Shown: in pieces, positions 1-11,148 of the stretch | Layout: each line of letters begins with the position of its first letter | Position numbering within the stretch: the first letter of the stretch is position 1 | Source of the DNA: Porphyridium purpureum | Lineage: Eukaryota > Rhodophyta > Bangiophyceae > Porphyridiales > Porphyridiaceae | Length of the DNA: 64,000 nucleotides | Assembly: GCA_008690995.1 (NCBI GenBank) | Contig: VRMN01000001.1 | Coordinates: forward strand, 4,712,001-4,776,000 | Direction of reading: 5' to 3' | Notes under the pieces: model-generated | What the model was told of the DNA's origin: nothing | Databases searched by the model: none | The model's input: the letters and a program-made list of their open reading frames with translations, nothing else | Program-made: the position numbers and the translations under genes

Positions 1-3000
1 ACGTCCGCTCTTGCCAGGTTTGGGATGCGAGCGTGAGTCTTAGCAAGGCGAGAGAAATGTTGCTGCAGGAGAAGAGATTGTTTCACGATTGTGCAAAGCT
101 TGCTATTCTACTGACGAGTGGCGAGGGGAAGTACCTCTGGGCGAAACCGCGTGGAACTTCGCACAATCGGCAAGCGTACTTCAATCGTGCTTTCAGCTAT
201 TGCTGAATCACTCTGTGTCATATTGACGCGGGGATACGTGAAGTCGTGGGGCTGCGCCAGGGGTCCTCAAGAACATTCGTGAAATCGTGGTGCCATCTCA
301 ATTTTTGAGCAGTCGTTTTCCTCCTTTTCTTGAAAGATTTGGATCAATGGAGCACGGTCTGTGACCTGTGTCGGACTCTACAACGTGCACCGAGTCCTTG
401 AAGGCGCGTAATTTGCCAGATTCACTCGTCGCCGTGCACCTGCCGCGCATTTGTACTGGCGGACATCGAACACGGAGCGCCGCAGAACCAAATGTCCTGA
501 GCTTTTCTGCGCTCTTGACTTCGCTGTTCACTGTTGCAGTGTACTTGTTGCTGGGCTTTTCGTTGTCAAGCTCGACCCTTCCTTGGGCCAAAATCGTTCC
601 ATCCAGCTCCTCCCCTTCATGCTTCACGACACTGATACTCACTGATGACCTTGTGCTACACAGAGTCCGTCACTCTTCATGCTTGACCAATTCTGCTTGA
701 TTCTCCCGCAACTGTTCGCTCAAACGGACATCCGTTGCCAGCAACTATTGGAGGTCTCCGCCACCCCCATAAGTACTGCACCGAGCTGAGGAAGTGACGG
801 CTCAGAAGCGACGTCAAAGCGGCAAGCAAATGTCCGGCCTCCTTGAGAATGCAAAGGCACAGCACCAACGCAACTTATCCAACTGCAACGGGTCATCTGC
901 AAATGCTGTGAGAGGAAGGGCAGCCAGTGTTAAACAGCTTATCCCTGGCTTTCTTTGGTGTTGGCACAAAGACATCTCAGAAGAAGCCGCTGTAGACTAC
1001 TCCCTTGGCAGGATAGAAAAGTCACCAACTGCTTTCACAAGGAAATACGCTGGACTCTTGCATACTGTCAGGCACTGGCCGTGCGGAGGCATACCCACCA
1101 TGCAATGTTCTTTCGCAAAGCAGCCACGTCTTGCGCTGCAGTCTTCAGGACGATATTAAAGGGCGCTTTCCCCCGCGTCAGCTTCAGATCCCTCTCTGCT
1201 ACAGCATTATGAAGCGATACTTTTGTCCTACGCCAGTGGCCTTCAAAAGGAAAGGTTCACGCAAGCCTTTTCATTTCTACATGAATGCCCTGAAGCCCAA
1301 TGTCCACGTCCGGGTATTCCGACATGAAACTGCGAGATAAACCAGCGAGCGCTCCGGATCCCGTAAATTGCGAGCACGTGCGCGAACGAAGCCATTTTGC
1401 TCTAGTTTGGGGTACTGGGTCAATGTCGGTGCAGGCAGTCACGTTCGAGGAAAAAAGGAAGCAGACTGTGCTGGTGACTGCGGTGGAATTTTCGGCCGAC
1501 TGCACCTCCAAGAGATAACCAAAAAAATGGATCATGCATTACAATCGTCACAGACTCAACTTCAAAAGTCACGTCACCAACCCGTGGCTACTGGAATAAT
1601 TCATGACTCGAAGCCTCACCAATCCTCTGTGAGATGCATCTTCATCGGGCCTCAACACTTCGGCGCACAACGAGAACGCTTATCCATCTCCACGCTATCA
1701 CGTCAGTCTGTCAGTGACGTCAGACACAATCGTCAGCACAACACCCCACTTTGGGAGGAATCATGCTGTGCTTCTGTTGCAGGGCGTTTACGCATCCATA
1801 CAAAATTTGCCGACATGGCTCAGATGCCCATCTGGGAAGGAATTGAATGTCCTGTGCAGCTGCAGACGAGGGTAGAGTCTAATTCATGTAAGCACATTAG
1901 ACCACTCCACGTCTATCCCTGTCCCGGAAGCTTGGCTGCGCTGATATCTCCCAGGCACTTTCTTTTTGTGTTTGAGCTGTGAGAATGATCCATTTTCACG
2001 ACATGACCCGTTTTTCACGTTGCGCGTACAAGGAGCGCATTCTTTCCCAAATTCCACACAATGAGCTTTTGCAAAAAGACGTGCGGAAGTCTTCCTGAAT
2101 TCACACCATCTTCTTCGGATCATCAGCGAAGCGGGACCTTGACCTTCGCCTCGCCAATGAGCAGAGACTTGCGGGTTACTCTTTGGTGGCCTTTCGGTGC
2201 GGAACTCGGCTCGCTTTAATGACTCGATGCATTCCGAGTTTCGGCCAGAAGGCTCGCTGCTGCGCTGCCCATCATGCTCTGCATTTGGTGTTGCAGAGCC
2301 CGGCAGCTTGAGTGTGTTCCCCATCGACGGGTTACTGCTGCCAAACGCCAGTTCTGTCTGGTCTCACTCGCTTCTCATTGTGTACGTGCGTGCCTTTGCT
2401 GGTTGCCCGGCAATCTGAAAGTATTTCTTCTGTAGGATTGTGTGTCTTTTTGATGCTGTCGTTTCTGTGACTGCTGCAAGCGTTCTTGGCTGCGCCTTGA
2501 AAGTGCTTGAGAACCCCTCTGCGCACAGCTACTCCCTTTTATCCTGCGTACGTCTTGAATCCAACAAGCAAGACGTGACCAGATGCGCACCTGTGTTGTG
2601 TCATGTGATTCCGGATGGCCACTAGGTAAGTGAGCAAGTGCGGAAATCATGGTGCTTCACGAATAGCGAGATTAGCGATCTTCTCGCATGGATATTGTGA
2701 TACTCAACGGAAGATGCGATGCAAGTTGCGTCCAAGGTCTGCCGTGGTGAATGTTTGGCGCACCGTGTGTCGTGACAGTTTTCACATAATCAAAGGTCCT
2801 TCCCGCCGTCGAAGCAATCAACAGATACTTTGCACGTCGGCCCAAATTATTTCCCTCCAGACAGGATTGTTTGCGAAAGCAGTGGCGTGTAGGAGCCTGC
2901 ACGTGTCATCGGAATCAAGCGCCATGCCGTCACGACGTCATCTCCAGTCCGAGCCAAGCATGCATGTGCAGCATCAAAGCACTCCGCTGCTCGTTACCAG

Positions 3001-3282
3001 CCTGATTCTCATGTCACCACCGGCATTGTCGTCATGCGACGGCTCAGAGCAAGCGCTCTGTCCTGACATTCAAGAGTGCCTCAACTTTCTCTGGCACCTC
3101 CGAGCCTCCTGCGCGCAAAACAGTCGACCACCGCGACCGCTGTAGCTGTACAACTGGAGAGGAGAAACTGTACACCCCGACAGTGTGTCCAGATAATGCA
3201 GCATTATAATGCAATGGCGCATTGGCAGACTTGGAATGGGCGCGGTGCCAGGGGTTGGTGGTGGTGGTGGTGGAGTGAGGTA
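1..3282. other. Gene-free left flank (no supportable gene)
   Basis: No frame here shows a recognisable domain, and the open frames are short, overlap on both strands and have no consistent composition. Base composition looks closer to even than in the gene-dense part. The last ~140 bases (from about 3145) hold the promoter motif pair of the SART1 gene. The rest could be intergenic, a non-coding RNA locus or a decayed element; nothing seen distinguishes these. Confidence 0.5.
3145..3173 (+). promoter_or_regulatory. GCTGTAC/ACTGTAC motif pair upstream of SART1
   Basis: GCTGTAC at 3145-3151 and ACTGTAC at 3167-3173 lie 110-140 bp before the chosen ATG. The same heptamer recurs upstream of many genes here, so I read it as a promoter element. 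No TATA box is visible nearby. Confidence 0.5.
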
Positions 3283-4980
3283 ATGCTGCGGCACGGAAGG
3301 GCGCAGATGGATGCGAGTGACATTGCGCAGAGGCTCGAGGCGGGACAGAGCGAGACGCTGCGTCTGCGAGACCGCGGAGTGCTTCAAGGCGGGCCGGATG
3401 GTGACGAGGATGAGTTTGAGCCCGAGCACGCGCTGACAGCGTCGGCAGCGACGCCGGGACCGACCGCACAGCTCGCCGATTCGGAAACAGTGAGCCATGC
3501 GTGGGACTCGGGTGATGCGCAGGTGCTGGTCAAGGTTTTTGGAGGCCCGCGTGGACGTCCAGAGATCGGCGGTGCGCTTGAATCGCATCAAAAGCATGCG
3601 CACGTCGCACAGGATGTTGCACTGAGCGACAGCACGCGCGAGTTCTTGGCCCATGTCGCCGGAGAAGCAGTTGGTACGGGGCCTTCGGTAAGCCTGGGAG
3701 ATGCGCATCTTTCGTTCGGAGCAAGCAGGCCTTTCAAAAGCAAGAGCAGGAAGCGAAAGACGCGCTACAGTGGAGTGTTGTCTGAGCTGTTGGCAACTGA
3801 CGAACCGGGTGAGACGCACAGTAGTGCTGCTGCATCCGCACCGGATATTTCTGGAGTGCGTGATGGACAGACAATAGACGATAATTTGTCTGCCAAGGAG
3901 ATGCAGATGCGCGAGCTGCGCGTAGCGGTTGCTCAACCTGATCGCCCGGACACATTGGGCAACCATAGTGATGGCGAAGGGGATACTGAGGGCAAGGAAA
4001 TTCAAGCAGCGATCACCCGAGCGCGCCAACAGGTGTATCAGTATCAATCAAGTACCCAGCCGCCTCCTTATGAAAGGCCAACTGAAGAGGTGGTAGATGG
4101 CGCAACTGGCCAGAACCCACCACTGAACATAAGCACAGGTCAGACGCGTGAAACAATATTTGTGTATGATCCGGTAGAACTAAGTCTTTATGACGTCGGG
4201 GTGGTTGACGAGCAAGTAGCCGAGGACGGCACAAGAGACAAGGTGTCTCCTCGCAGCCCAGGCGCAAATCGGACCGACGATTTGGCTCGGCCAGAAACAT
4301 GTACCAAGAAAGATGATTCCCGAGATTTCAAGCTGAAAGCAGAGCCTCACGAGTTGCCAGGTCCAGAACAGGAGTCGGAACCAGTGCGCATACCTGATAG
4401 AGTGGGTGGACATGCCTCGATTGGGGTAGCATATGCTCTAAGTCACCTGCGTCACCATGGTGAGCTTGTCACGAAGAGCCATGACGCGGGAGATAGCAGT
4501 GAGGGTGACGAGGCACCCGTGGAAAGAAACAAACGGATGAAGAAGATTCAGCTGGAGTACGTTGACGAATTTGGGCGCAAATTGTCACAAAAGGAGGCGT
4601 TCAAGCACCTGAGCCACAATTTTCACGGGACGGTCCCCGGGAAACAGAAACAGAAGCGTCGGTTGAAAAAATACCTTGCAGAACTTGAGACCAAGGCAAA
4701 ACTGGTGAGCGGAGACACGCCGCTTCATTCTCTGGAGGCTCTGAAGCAGGAAACGGAGGCAAAAGCACAACCTCACGTTTTGTTGTCTGGTTGCGCCGCG
4801 TTCGGAAACGGGACAGACGCCGAAGCAATTTCATTCGACGCCCAGGGGCGGACACATGGCATACCGAAAACAGAACGCATGAAGGCGCAGTCAACCGGTA
4901 ATCTAGAGATACCACGCGTCTCGTCCACAGGCGCGGATGAAGCGAACAAGCCATTTCGTCTAGACCTGAAGAAAGCGTAA
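3283..4980 (+). CDS. SART1: SART1 / Snu66 family tri-snRNP protein
   Basis: Likely component of the U4/U6.U5 tri-snRNP, needed for spliceosome activation in the nucleus. The diagnostic part is the C-terminal third (about residues 420-500 of 565): YVDEFGRKLSQKEAFKHLSH, then a basic stretch, then a DTPL motif and a VLLSG ending block, all in the order known for SART1/Snu66. The N-terminal two thirds is acidic, low-complexity and poorly conserved, as in other SART1 proteins. The open frame extends upstream only from a GTG codon and through a Gly-Trp-rich run encoded by a GGT repeat, so I start at the ATG after that repeat; 3307 is an alternative. Its presence in such an intron-poor region shows that a tri-snRNP is still kept. 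Confidence 0.85.
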   Translation: MLRHGRAQMDASDIAQRLEAGQSETLRLRDRGVLQGGPDGDEDEFEPEHALTASAATPGPTAQLADSETVSHAWDSGDAQVLVKVFGGPRGRPEIGGALESHQKHAHVAQDVALSDSTREFLAHVAGEAVGTGPSVSLGDAHLSFGASRPFKSKSRKRKTRYSGVLSELLATDEPGETHSSAAASAPDISGVRDGQTIDDNLSAKEMQMRELRVAVAQPDRPDTLGNHSDGEGDTEGKEIQAAITRARQQVYQYQSSTQPPPYERPTEEVVDGATGQNPPLNISTGQTRETIFVYDPVELSLYDVGVVDEQVAEDGTRDKVSPRSPGANRTDDLARPETCTKKDDSRDFKLKAEPHELPGPEQESEPVRIPDRVGGHASIGVAYALSHLRHHGELVTKSHDAGDSSEGDEAPVERNKRMKKIQLEYVDEFGRKLSQKEAFKHLSHNFHGTVPGKQKQKRRLKKYLAELETKAKLVSGDTPLHSLEALKQETEAKAQPHVLLSGCAAFGNGTDAEAISFDAQGRTHGIPKTERMKAQSTGNLEIPRVSSTGADEANKPFRLDLKKA

Positions 4981-5046
4981 TTGCATGTTTCGGACAAGTC
5001 GTCAAACAACCTTTATTAGTGATTGTTGAGATACACAGCGGTGACT

Positions 5047-8000
5047 TCAAGGGAGCGTGATTCGCTTGTTCGATTTTAGCAAGGCTACAACTGCGCGGTC
5101 GAAGCCGTGTGCCAAGAGCACATTTACGACGGAGGCAACAATCACAAGCAGCGGGAACGAGAGCGGCACACCCCAGGCGACCAACTTGGACATTCCTTCG
5201 TCCGTTACAAGGGGCAAGGTGTGAATATATTGCGGCAAGCGCTCGAGCTGGAAGAATTCATTCCACGCGGGCACAAGCTGCGAGGCGAGCGTGAGATTCC
5301 ACACCGCAATGCCTGCAAGCACGTTACGCAAGTACTTGTTGTCGCGGATGCCCTGCATAAAGGGACGTCCCTTGTAGTTCGTCACAAAGACAGATACTTG
5401 CTGAAACGTAGAAATCAGAAAAACGACCGTATTCAGCACATTTGGCGTATAGAGTCCTTCGATGTCGGGCTCGAAGTCGTCGCCGAGATGTGCCTTCGCC
5501 AGCTCCGTCAAGTACACGAGAAAAGAAAGATGGATCACAAACTGACCGAGCAGTGAAACAAATAGTGGCGGGCTGAAAATAGAACTGGCTGGCCGCTCAA
5601 ACGACAACTTTGTCAAGGGCTGAGAGCGTGAAATCATGAAGAAGACCATGGCTGATGCGACGCCCACCACAGTCATTTGCCGATCCCCAAGCTTAACGCC
5701 TTCCAGGTAGAGCACGGACAGCCCATAAGATGAAATGAGGCAGTTGAGCGCCAGAATTTGATACATTTGTAGCGTTGTTGCCAGTGTGCAGCGTCCCTGA
5801 CGGATGATGTTGACGCAGCTATCAATCGTCATTCGCTTTGACGTAAAAGGCGACGCGATCGACGCATCGCCGAGTTTGACGAGTGGTGGACGGTCCTCAC
5901 CCTCATCCTGCATGTCTTCCAGCTTCTCGCTCACTTCCTCCAGCTTGCTAACAAACGCCGGCTTTCTCTGCGTGCCAAGTGTAGAAACACTGCTGCCTGT
6001 ACTAATATTTTCCGAACTTTCATCTCGTTTCGCTTCCTTGCGCGAGCGAAGGCCGCTTGCGCTCGGCTGCTGACGCTTCGACGAGGGACCACTCCCACCT
6101 GTCATCGACGCTGAACTCACCGCCGATGCCTTAGTACCTTCAGCTGCATTTTTCGATGCATTTGGCATGACAGCGTGAGATAGTAAAGCCACGCCCACAT
6201 GAGCTTGCTTGAGCGCCCCCACGTCATTGGTCCCGTCCCCACACATCAGCGTACAAAGACCAGAGTCCTTTAGCGAAGTGAGGACAAGCTCCTTTTGATT
6301 GGGACGCATACGCGCAAAGACTCGGAACAGGTGCATACGGGTGAGCAAAAACGTCCACGCGTCAGGGGCGAGCTCAGATTCCAACAGTCTCAATATATCA
6401 CCCGTCATGCACAACGAGTAGTCCTGTGCAAATGCATCGAGCTTGAATACGTCCAGCTTACCACGCCTCTTGCCAGTCTGAATCGAGACCCAACTGAAAT
6501 CGTGTTTTTGGTCCTCGGTACAAAACCCCTGTTCCAAAAATACCATGGGCTTCACGGAGAGGCTCACTGCTCGAGCCACGTGCGCAGCAGTCAGCAGCGC
6601 ATCGCCAGTGATCAACATGACCTGGTGATTCGCTTTCCGAAGTGCCTTGATCGCGCTGGCTGAATCTGCACGCAAGGGACACTCAAAAACAATGAAACCA
6701 TCAAAAAGAAGTCCCTGCTCGAGCGCTTCGCGTTTCATGGCGCGCACAGAACTCAAGCTATTCGCTTCTGACGATTCTATCTCTCGATGTGCCAAAGCCA
6801 GCACACGAAAACCCTGACGCGCAAGTTGACCGGCGGTTTCAAAATATCCTACCGGAACCTCCTTTAGCAGCGTGCCAACCATTTCAGGCGAGCCTTTGAG
6901 CAGCGCGCGGAATCGGCTACACTGCTCATCTAAAGAGACAATCGTACTCATGCGCTGCAGTGCCGACAAAAATTTAAATCGTTGCACAATTTTGGCAACC
7001 ACTGCAGATCCCTGGACTGGCTCGTCGTTTCCAGTGGACTTGTATTTCGGAGGGATGACCACATCGTTTCGGCTCAGTGTCCATTGAACTGATTGCAGCG
7101 CTTCAAGTTCAAGTGGATCACCCACCAATTCACGCTCTAGCCATGCCAACGAGTTGCACCCAGCGAGCACCAAGCTGGCATCCCAGGGCGCTTCGTGTAC
7201 CGGAATCAGCACCGGTTCACATGGCGCACTCGGTGACACGAGCGACACACATACACCCACGGCCCTGATTTGATCGGTCGTCACGGTTCCTGTCTTGTCG
7301 AAACAGCACACGTCCAGCATACCGGCGAGCGGAATTCGGAACGGTTCGGTACAAAAAATAGCCATTCTCGACAGTGCGACAAGCGACGTGTTCACTGCGA
7401 GAGCGAGCTGCATCGGAAGTTCGGGCGGGATGACAGAAGTCACAATTAGAATACAATGGAGCAGCAGCTCATATCGAGATCGGGACTGATCCAAAAGGCC
7501 TTGCCTCAAGACATACGCGGATGCGGCCGATGCAAAACAGAGCAGAAACACAATAAAACCGGCCGCTTCCTTGGAATTTGCACTCACGGCTTCCTGAGAG
7601 TACATGATAGTACGCATCAGCTTTCCCTGCGAAGAGCCAAACCCGGTGCGTATCACCATGGCTAGACAGCCGTCGTGGACAGGCATTTTGACAACAGTCG
7701 GCCCGCCTTCGCTAGGCGCGCCCGCAGTGCCTGGCGTCACAGTGAGCACAATGGTGCCGCCGAAAAGGACGTTGCTTTTATGCTCATCGTGAATGGCCAG
7801 TCTTTTGCCCTGGCTTCCGCTGTCGGCTTGTTCGTCCTCCAGTAGCGCGATGGCCTCTTTGACTAGAGGAATGGACTCTCCCGTAAGCATGGCTTCATTC
7901 ACAACCGCAGTCCCGCTCAGTAGAAGCATGTCACACGGTATGACGTCTTCCGGGCTGCGCGAGCGTGTCATGCAAACCACGTCGCCTGGCAACAGATCCG

Positions 8001-8994
8001 CACTGCTGAGGGACATCCACTTGTTGCTCGCTGAACGGTAGCTGTTTGCACTGCTGCTTTGCGCGGACGATGACGATAGAACCGCATTCCTCCGCAACGC
8101 CATGAGCGTCTGTGGCGCGTTGCGCATACCACGCAGCTCCTGCAACGAGCGAAGGCGTCCTTTGACTGTGGTGGCCTCGAAGATCATCATCATGGCCAGT
8201 GTCATGAGAGAGTAATACCAATACTCATCGAGCATCCAGAGAAGCACACAAAAAACCTGAAAGACAAAGAATGGCGCCAACAGGTGCTCTGAATACATTT
8301 CCCAGAATGTCGGAGTGGGGATGTGCAGCTCGTTTTTTCCATGCACTGCCTGCACATCCGCGAGCAGCTGCTCGCTGGCTTCCGCCAGTGACAACGGGCC
8401 GGAACCTTGAGCCGCGAGTCGGTACGCCTGCAAGAGGTCCTTTTTCGGAAAATGTACTTTTCTGAACGCATCCTGCTGCTCGTCGTAGACGAACAAACGC
8501 TTTTGGAACCAAAACGCGTGGCAAACACGAGGCTCGATGCACTTCTGATCGCTCACTTTGGCCACGGCGTCCCTGCCGAGGTCTGGCATGACATGCGTCA
8601 ACGATGACCTCTGCATGCGCACGACAGGTTCAATGGCGGCCTTCCCGCGATGGCGCACGGGCACAACATGCACGTGGGTGGCTGCCTGGATGTCCTGCGG
8701 CGCGGTGAAAGCCAGCCGCGCGCGAGCACTCACAGACCAGTGCTGCACGAGGAACAGCAACGCCTGCCCGGCCAGGAGCACAGCGAGCAGAAACGCCGCC
8801 CAGAACATGGGCAACGGGAACACAAACGTCACGCACGATGCCAGCACCTGCACCACCGCGCTCGGAAGCGCGTGCGCCACTGCCCATCTCCGTCGCTGAC
8901 GAAGCAGGCGGATCGATCCGACGCTCTGCGCGTCCGTCCGCACCGCCGCCATTGCCCTCTGCGCGTCTCTCCGATCTTTGCCGCGCCGCGCCAT
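5047..8994 (-). CDS. P5A-type ATPase (SPF1/ATP13A1 family)
   Basis: Endoplasmic-reticulum P-type ATPase. Characterised P5A members (Spf1, ATP13A1) remove mis-inserted transmembrane helices from the ER membrane. The 1315-residue protein has the actuator motif TGES, the P5A-specific PPELPM in M4, the phosphorylation motif FDKTGTV (Asp near residue 565; most P-type ATPases have DKTGTL), a KGSPE nucleotide-binding motif and the hinge GDGTNDVGALK, with the expected extra N-terminal membrane segments. A Ser-rich insert follows the hinge motif, a typical place for P5A inserts. The ATG at 8994 is the first one after an ACTGTAC pair at 9037-9056; the open frame beyond it begins with GTG. It converges on SART1 with 66 bp between stop codons. 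Confidence 0.95.
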   Translation of the reverse strand: MARRGKDRRDAQRAMAAVRTDAQSVGSIRLLRQRRRWAVAHALPSAVVQVLASCVTFVFPLPMFWAAFLLAVLLAGQALLFLVQHWSVSARARLAFTAPQDIQAATHVHVVPVRHRGKAAIEPVVRMQRSSLTHVMPDLGRDAVAKVSDQKCIEPRVCHAFWFQKRLFVYDEQQDAFRKVHFPKKDLLQAYRLAAQGSGPLSLAEASEQLLADVQAVHGKNELHIPTPTFWEMYSEHLLAPFFVFQVFCVLLWMLDEYWYYSLMTLAMMMIFEATTVKGRLRSLQELRGMRNAPQTLMALRRNAVLSSSSAQSSSANSYRSASNKWMSLSSADLLPGDVVCMTRSRSPEDVIPCDMLLLSGTAVVNEAMLTGESIPLVKEAIALLEDEQADSGSQGKRLAIHDEHKSNVLFGGTIVLTVTPGTAGAPSEGGPTVVKMPVHDGCLAMVIRTGFGSSQGKLMRTIMYSQEAVSANSKEAAGFIVFLLCFASAASAYVLRQGLLDQSRSRYELLLHCILIVTSVIPPELPMQLALAVNTSLVALSRMAIFCTEPFRIPLAGMLDVCCFDKTGTVTTDQIRAVGVCVSLVSPSAPCEPVLIPVHEAPWDASLVLAGCNSLAWLERELVGDPLELEALQSVQWTLSRNDVVIPPKYKSTGNDEPVQGSAVVAKIVQRFKFLSALQRMSTIVSLDEQCSRFRALLKGSPEMVGTLLKEVPVGYFETAGQLARQGFRVLALAHREIESSEANSLSSVRAMKREALEQGLLFDGFIVFECPLRADSASAIKALRKANHQVMLITGDALLTAAHVARAVSLSVKPMVFLEQGFCTEDQKHDFSWVSIQTGKRRGKLDVFKLDAFAQDYSLCMTGDILRLLESELAPDAWTFLLTRMHLFRVFARMRPNQKELVLTSLKDSGLCTLMCGDGTNDVGALKQAHVGVALLSHAVMPNASKNAAEGTKASAVSSASMTGGSGPSSKRQQPSASGLRSRKEAKRDESSENISTGSSVSTLGTQRKPAFVSKLEEVSEKLEDMQDEGEDRPPLVKLGDASIASPFTSKRMTIDSCVNIIRQGRCTLATTLQMYQILALNCLISSYGLSVLYLEGVKLGDRQMTVVGVASAMVFFMISRSQPLTKLSFERPASSIFSPPLFVSLLGQFVIHLSFLVYLTELAKAHLGDDFEPDIEGLYTPNVLNTVVFLISTFQQVSVFVTNYKGRPFMQGIRDNKYLRNVLAGIAVWNLTLASQLVPAWNEFFQLERLPQYIHTLPLVTDEGMSKLVAWGVPLSFPLLVIVASVVNVLLAHGFDRAVVALLKSNKRITLP

Positions 8995-9036
8995 CGCGCA
9001 CGCGCGCGCGCGCACCACAAGAAGAACCGGTGCGCA

Positions 9037-9056
9037 ACTGTACCTGGAAACTGTAC
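9037..9056. promoter_or_regulatory. Double ACTGTAC between divergent P5A ATPase and SET genes
   Basis: Two exact copies, at 9037-9043 and 9050-9056, sit 43 bp upstream of the P5A ATPase start and about 215 bp upstream of the SET gene start. The whole divergent spacer is 277 bp, so both genes probably share this control region. Confidence 0.55.
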
Positions 9057-9271
9057 CGCGCGCGTGGTGGGCAGGTCAGCGGGAGCGCCAAGGAGGAGAC
9101 GCAAGCTCAGTGAGACAAACACGCCGACGCGCGTCCCGCTGGATCGCGTGTGCGCAAGTGTGCACGTGTGTTCACGGATTTGAGCGGAGCGCGCATGTGG
9201 ACACGTGCCTTGTAAGAACGCCTCACTGATTCATCCGTCGCAGGCGCCACTGCCCGTGCTGCTTGGCAGCC

Positions 9272-11074
9272 ATGGTGGCATGGGCATTCTCCGGGTTCGA
9301 TGCAGTTCGCGCATACCCATGGAAGGTTGGGGGAACGGACGGACACGTTTGGGCACATGCGCGAGTGGCGGGTACATGGCGATCGAGCAGAGTCTCTTCG
9401 AGAGTGAGTATTCTACAATGTAGCAGCAAGGCGCCTAAATCAAAACTCCCATCGAAGGCGAAGAACAAGAGCGTGCCAACGTCGAAATCGAACAAGCCTG
9501 CGGGCGTGGGCGCGTTGGAAACATGGGCAAGTCGCGTTGGCATCCAAGTAGAGCCATCCCTGAAGTTCTCCAAGTCAGCGTTGAGCCCGTCGGAATCAGG
9601 CTCAAGCGAGTCCGTCGAGCTCGGCGTGTACTCGGTGTCTGACACTGTGCTGCGTGGCGCCAGCAGGCCATTGATACGAGTGCCCGCGGAGCTTACGTTC
9701 TCCGTGACGAGTGTGGATAGTTCGAACCCGTTGCGCCGATTCGTGAGTAACCAGTACTACCGCGCAGCACCCTGGTGGCTAAAGCTCGCATTGCAGGTCT
9801 TGTTTGAGCGTTTTGGAGGCTACGCAACAGATTTGCAGACGTACCTAGATTTCCTGCCGTCCAAATTTAACACGCCGCTGCACTGGAAGAAGGACACTCT
9901 TGCGAATCAGTCGCAGTATCCACCGCTTGAGAAAGCCGTCACGGCGCAGCTGCAGTCCTACCAAAGCTTTTACACGGGGTTCCAGGCAGCCGCGCAGGAT
10001 GGATATGCGGACAAGGTGTCTTTTGAACACTTTGTGTGGGCGATCGAAGTGGTGCGCTCGCGTGCATTCAGTGGTGACTGCGAGCCCGCTTCGTTCAAGC
10101 AGAGGTACCGCCTGGTTTTGTTTATTCTGTTCTTGTCGTTCGGATTTGTTTCGCTTGGATTAGGCAGCCCAGAGGATGCATTGAATGGCGGTGCGGCTGC
10201 CATTTCGTCGATTTTGGCATTCGACATTATTTATCCTCGCGTTACGAGGGCGCTCGATCCAGCGCAGGCGCTGAAGCGTTATGCACTGTGTCCCGGTGTG
10301 GATTTGTTCAACCACAACTCGCGTGCTGTATCAGACGTCACTTTTGAATACTTCTTCGACCGCTTCGCGGCGTGCGTGTCCTATAATTACAATTATGCAA
10401 AGGGCACCGAGGGAGGGAGCCGGGATAGAGTCAGCGCGGGGAGCGAAGTCTTCATTTCGTACGGCCCACAAAGCAACGACCAGCTCTTGCAATTCTTTGG
10501 CTTTGTAGAAGAAAACAATCCGAATGACACGTACGTTCTGGCGGAATCTTTCGCAGACTTCGTCCTTCTTTTCGACGACGTGATTGCAGAGGCATTTGAC
10601 GTGGACGCGGCTGCACGCAAACAAGCGTACGAAACATGCGCGAGCTTGAATCTTCTCAACGCTGGTCGCGTGGTCGTCAAGCGCCCGTTCGACCCGCTGA
10701 CTGAAGCGCCGCAAGTGGGCCCGAGCCATGCCGCCAACATGTTCGTTACATTGTTGGATTCAGCCAGTCGCCCGTGTCTTCGAGCATTTATTGCCTCCCT
10801 CAAAGGGCGAGAGGTGACGCTGCAGACCGCGCGACAGTTCACTGTTGCGTCGCCGGAACTCGATGCCGACGGCACGCGCTTGATCAGCATGGTGTGCGCG
10901 TCTGAGCTAGACCGGAAGCCAACCTCTATCACGCAGGACCTGTCCACTCTTGCCGCACTGGAACGAGGTACATGCGACGCGGAGAAGGCATTAGCGCTCC
11001 GATTCCGCGTCGAAAAAAAGCGCGTCCTATCTCAAATCATGTCAGTTGAATTGGCACAAAAAGGCCGGAAATAA
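9272..11074 (+). CDS. SET-domain protein lysine methyltransferase, Rubisco-LSMT-like, probably plastid
   Basis: Predicted SAM-dependent protein-lysine methyltransferase of the Rubisco large-subunit methyltransferase/SETD3 group. A split SET domain is visible: DLFNHN near residue 343 and ISYGPQSNDQLLQFFGFV near residue 395, the two SAM- and substrate-binding blocks, followed by a helical C-terminal part like the LSMT substrate-binding domain. The N-terminus MVAWAFSGF is followed by a Ser/Arg/Lys-rich stretch, fitting a red-algal transit peptide with a Phe core. The frame extends 9 bp upstream only to a TTG, so 9272 is the first ATG. An internal hydrophobic segment near residues 280-325 is unusual for soluble SET enzymes. 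The substrate cannot be told from sequence. Confidence 0.8.
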   Translation: MVAWAFSGFDAVRAYPWKVGGTDGHVWAHARVAGTWRSSRVSSRVSILQCSSKAPKSKLPSKAKNKSVPTSKSNKPAGVGALETWASRVGIQVEPSLKFSKSALSPSESGSSESVELGVYSVSDTVLRGASRPLIRVPAELTFSVTSVDSSNPLRRFVSNQYYRAAPWWLKLALQVLFERFGGYATDLQTYLDFLPSKFNTPLHWKKDTLANQSQYPPLEKAVTAQLQSYQSFYTGFQAAAQDGYADKVSFEHFVWAIEVVRSRAFSGDCEPASFKQRYRLVLFILFLSFGFVSLGLGSPEDALNGGAAAISSILAFDIIYPRVTRALDPAQALKRYALCPGVDLFNHNSRAVSDVTFEYFFDRFAACVSYNYNYAKGTEGGSRDRVSAGSEVFISYGPQSNDQLLQFFGFVEENNPNDTYVLAESFADFVLLFDDVIAEAFDVDAAARKQAYETCASLNLLNAGRVVVKRPFDPLTEAPQVGPSHAANMFVTLLDSASRPCLRAFIASLKGREVTLQTARQFTVASPELDADGTRLISMVCASELDRKPTSITQDLSTLAALERGTCDAEKALALRFRVEKKRVLSQIMSVELAQKGRK

Positions 11075-11148
11075 AGTCGTGAGGAATGCGGTGGACTAGG
11101 TGACGAAGACGATGTTTGGCGAAGGTGAGAGGGGCAGGGCGCGCGACC

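Noticed and set aside
3070-4047. 325-codon minus-strand frame opposite SART1
   Set aside because: Overlaps a gene with clear family motifs on the plus strand; Arg/His/Cys-rich, no domain, no promoter element.
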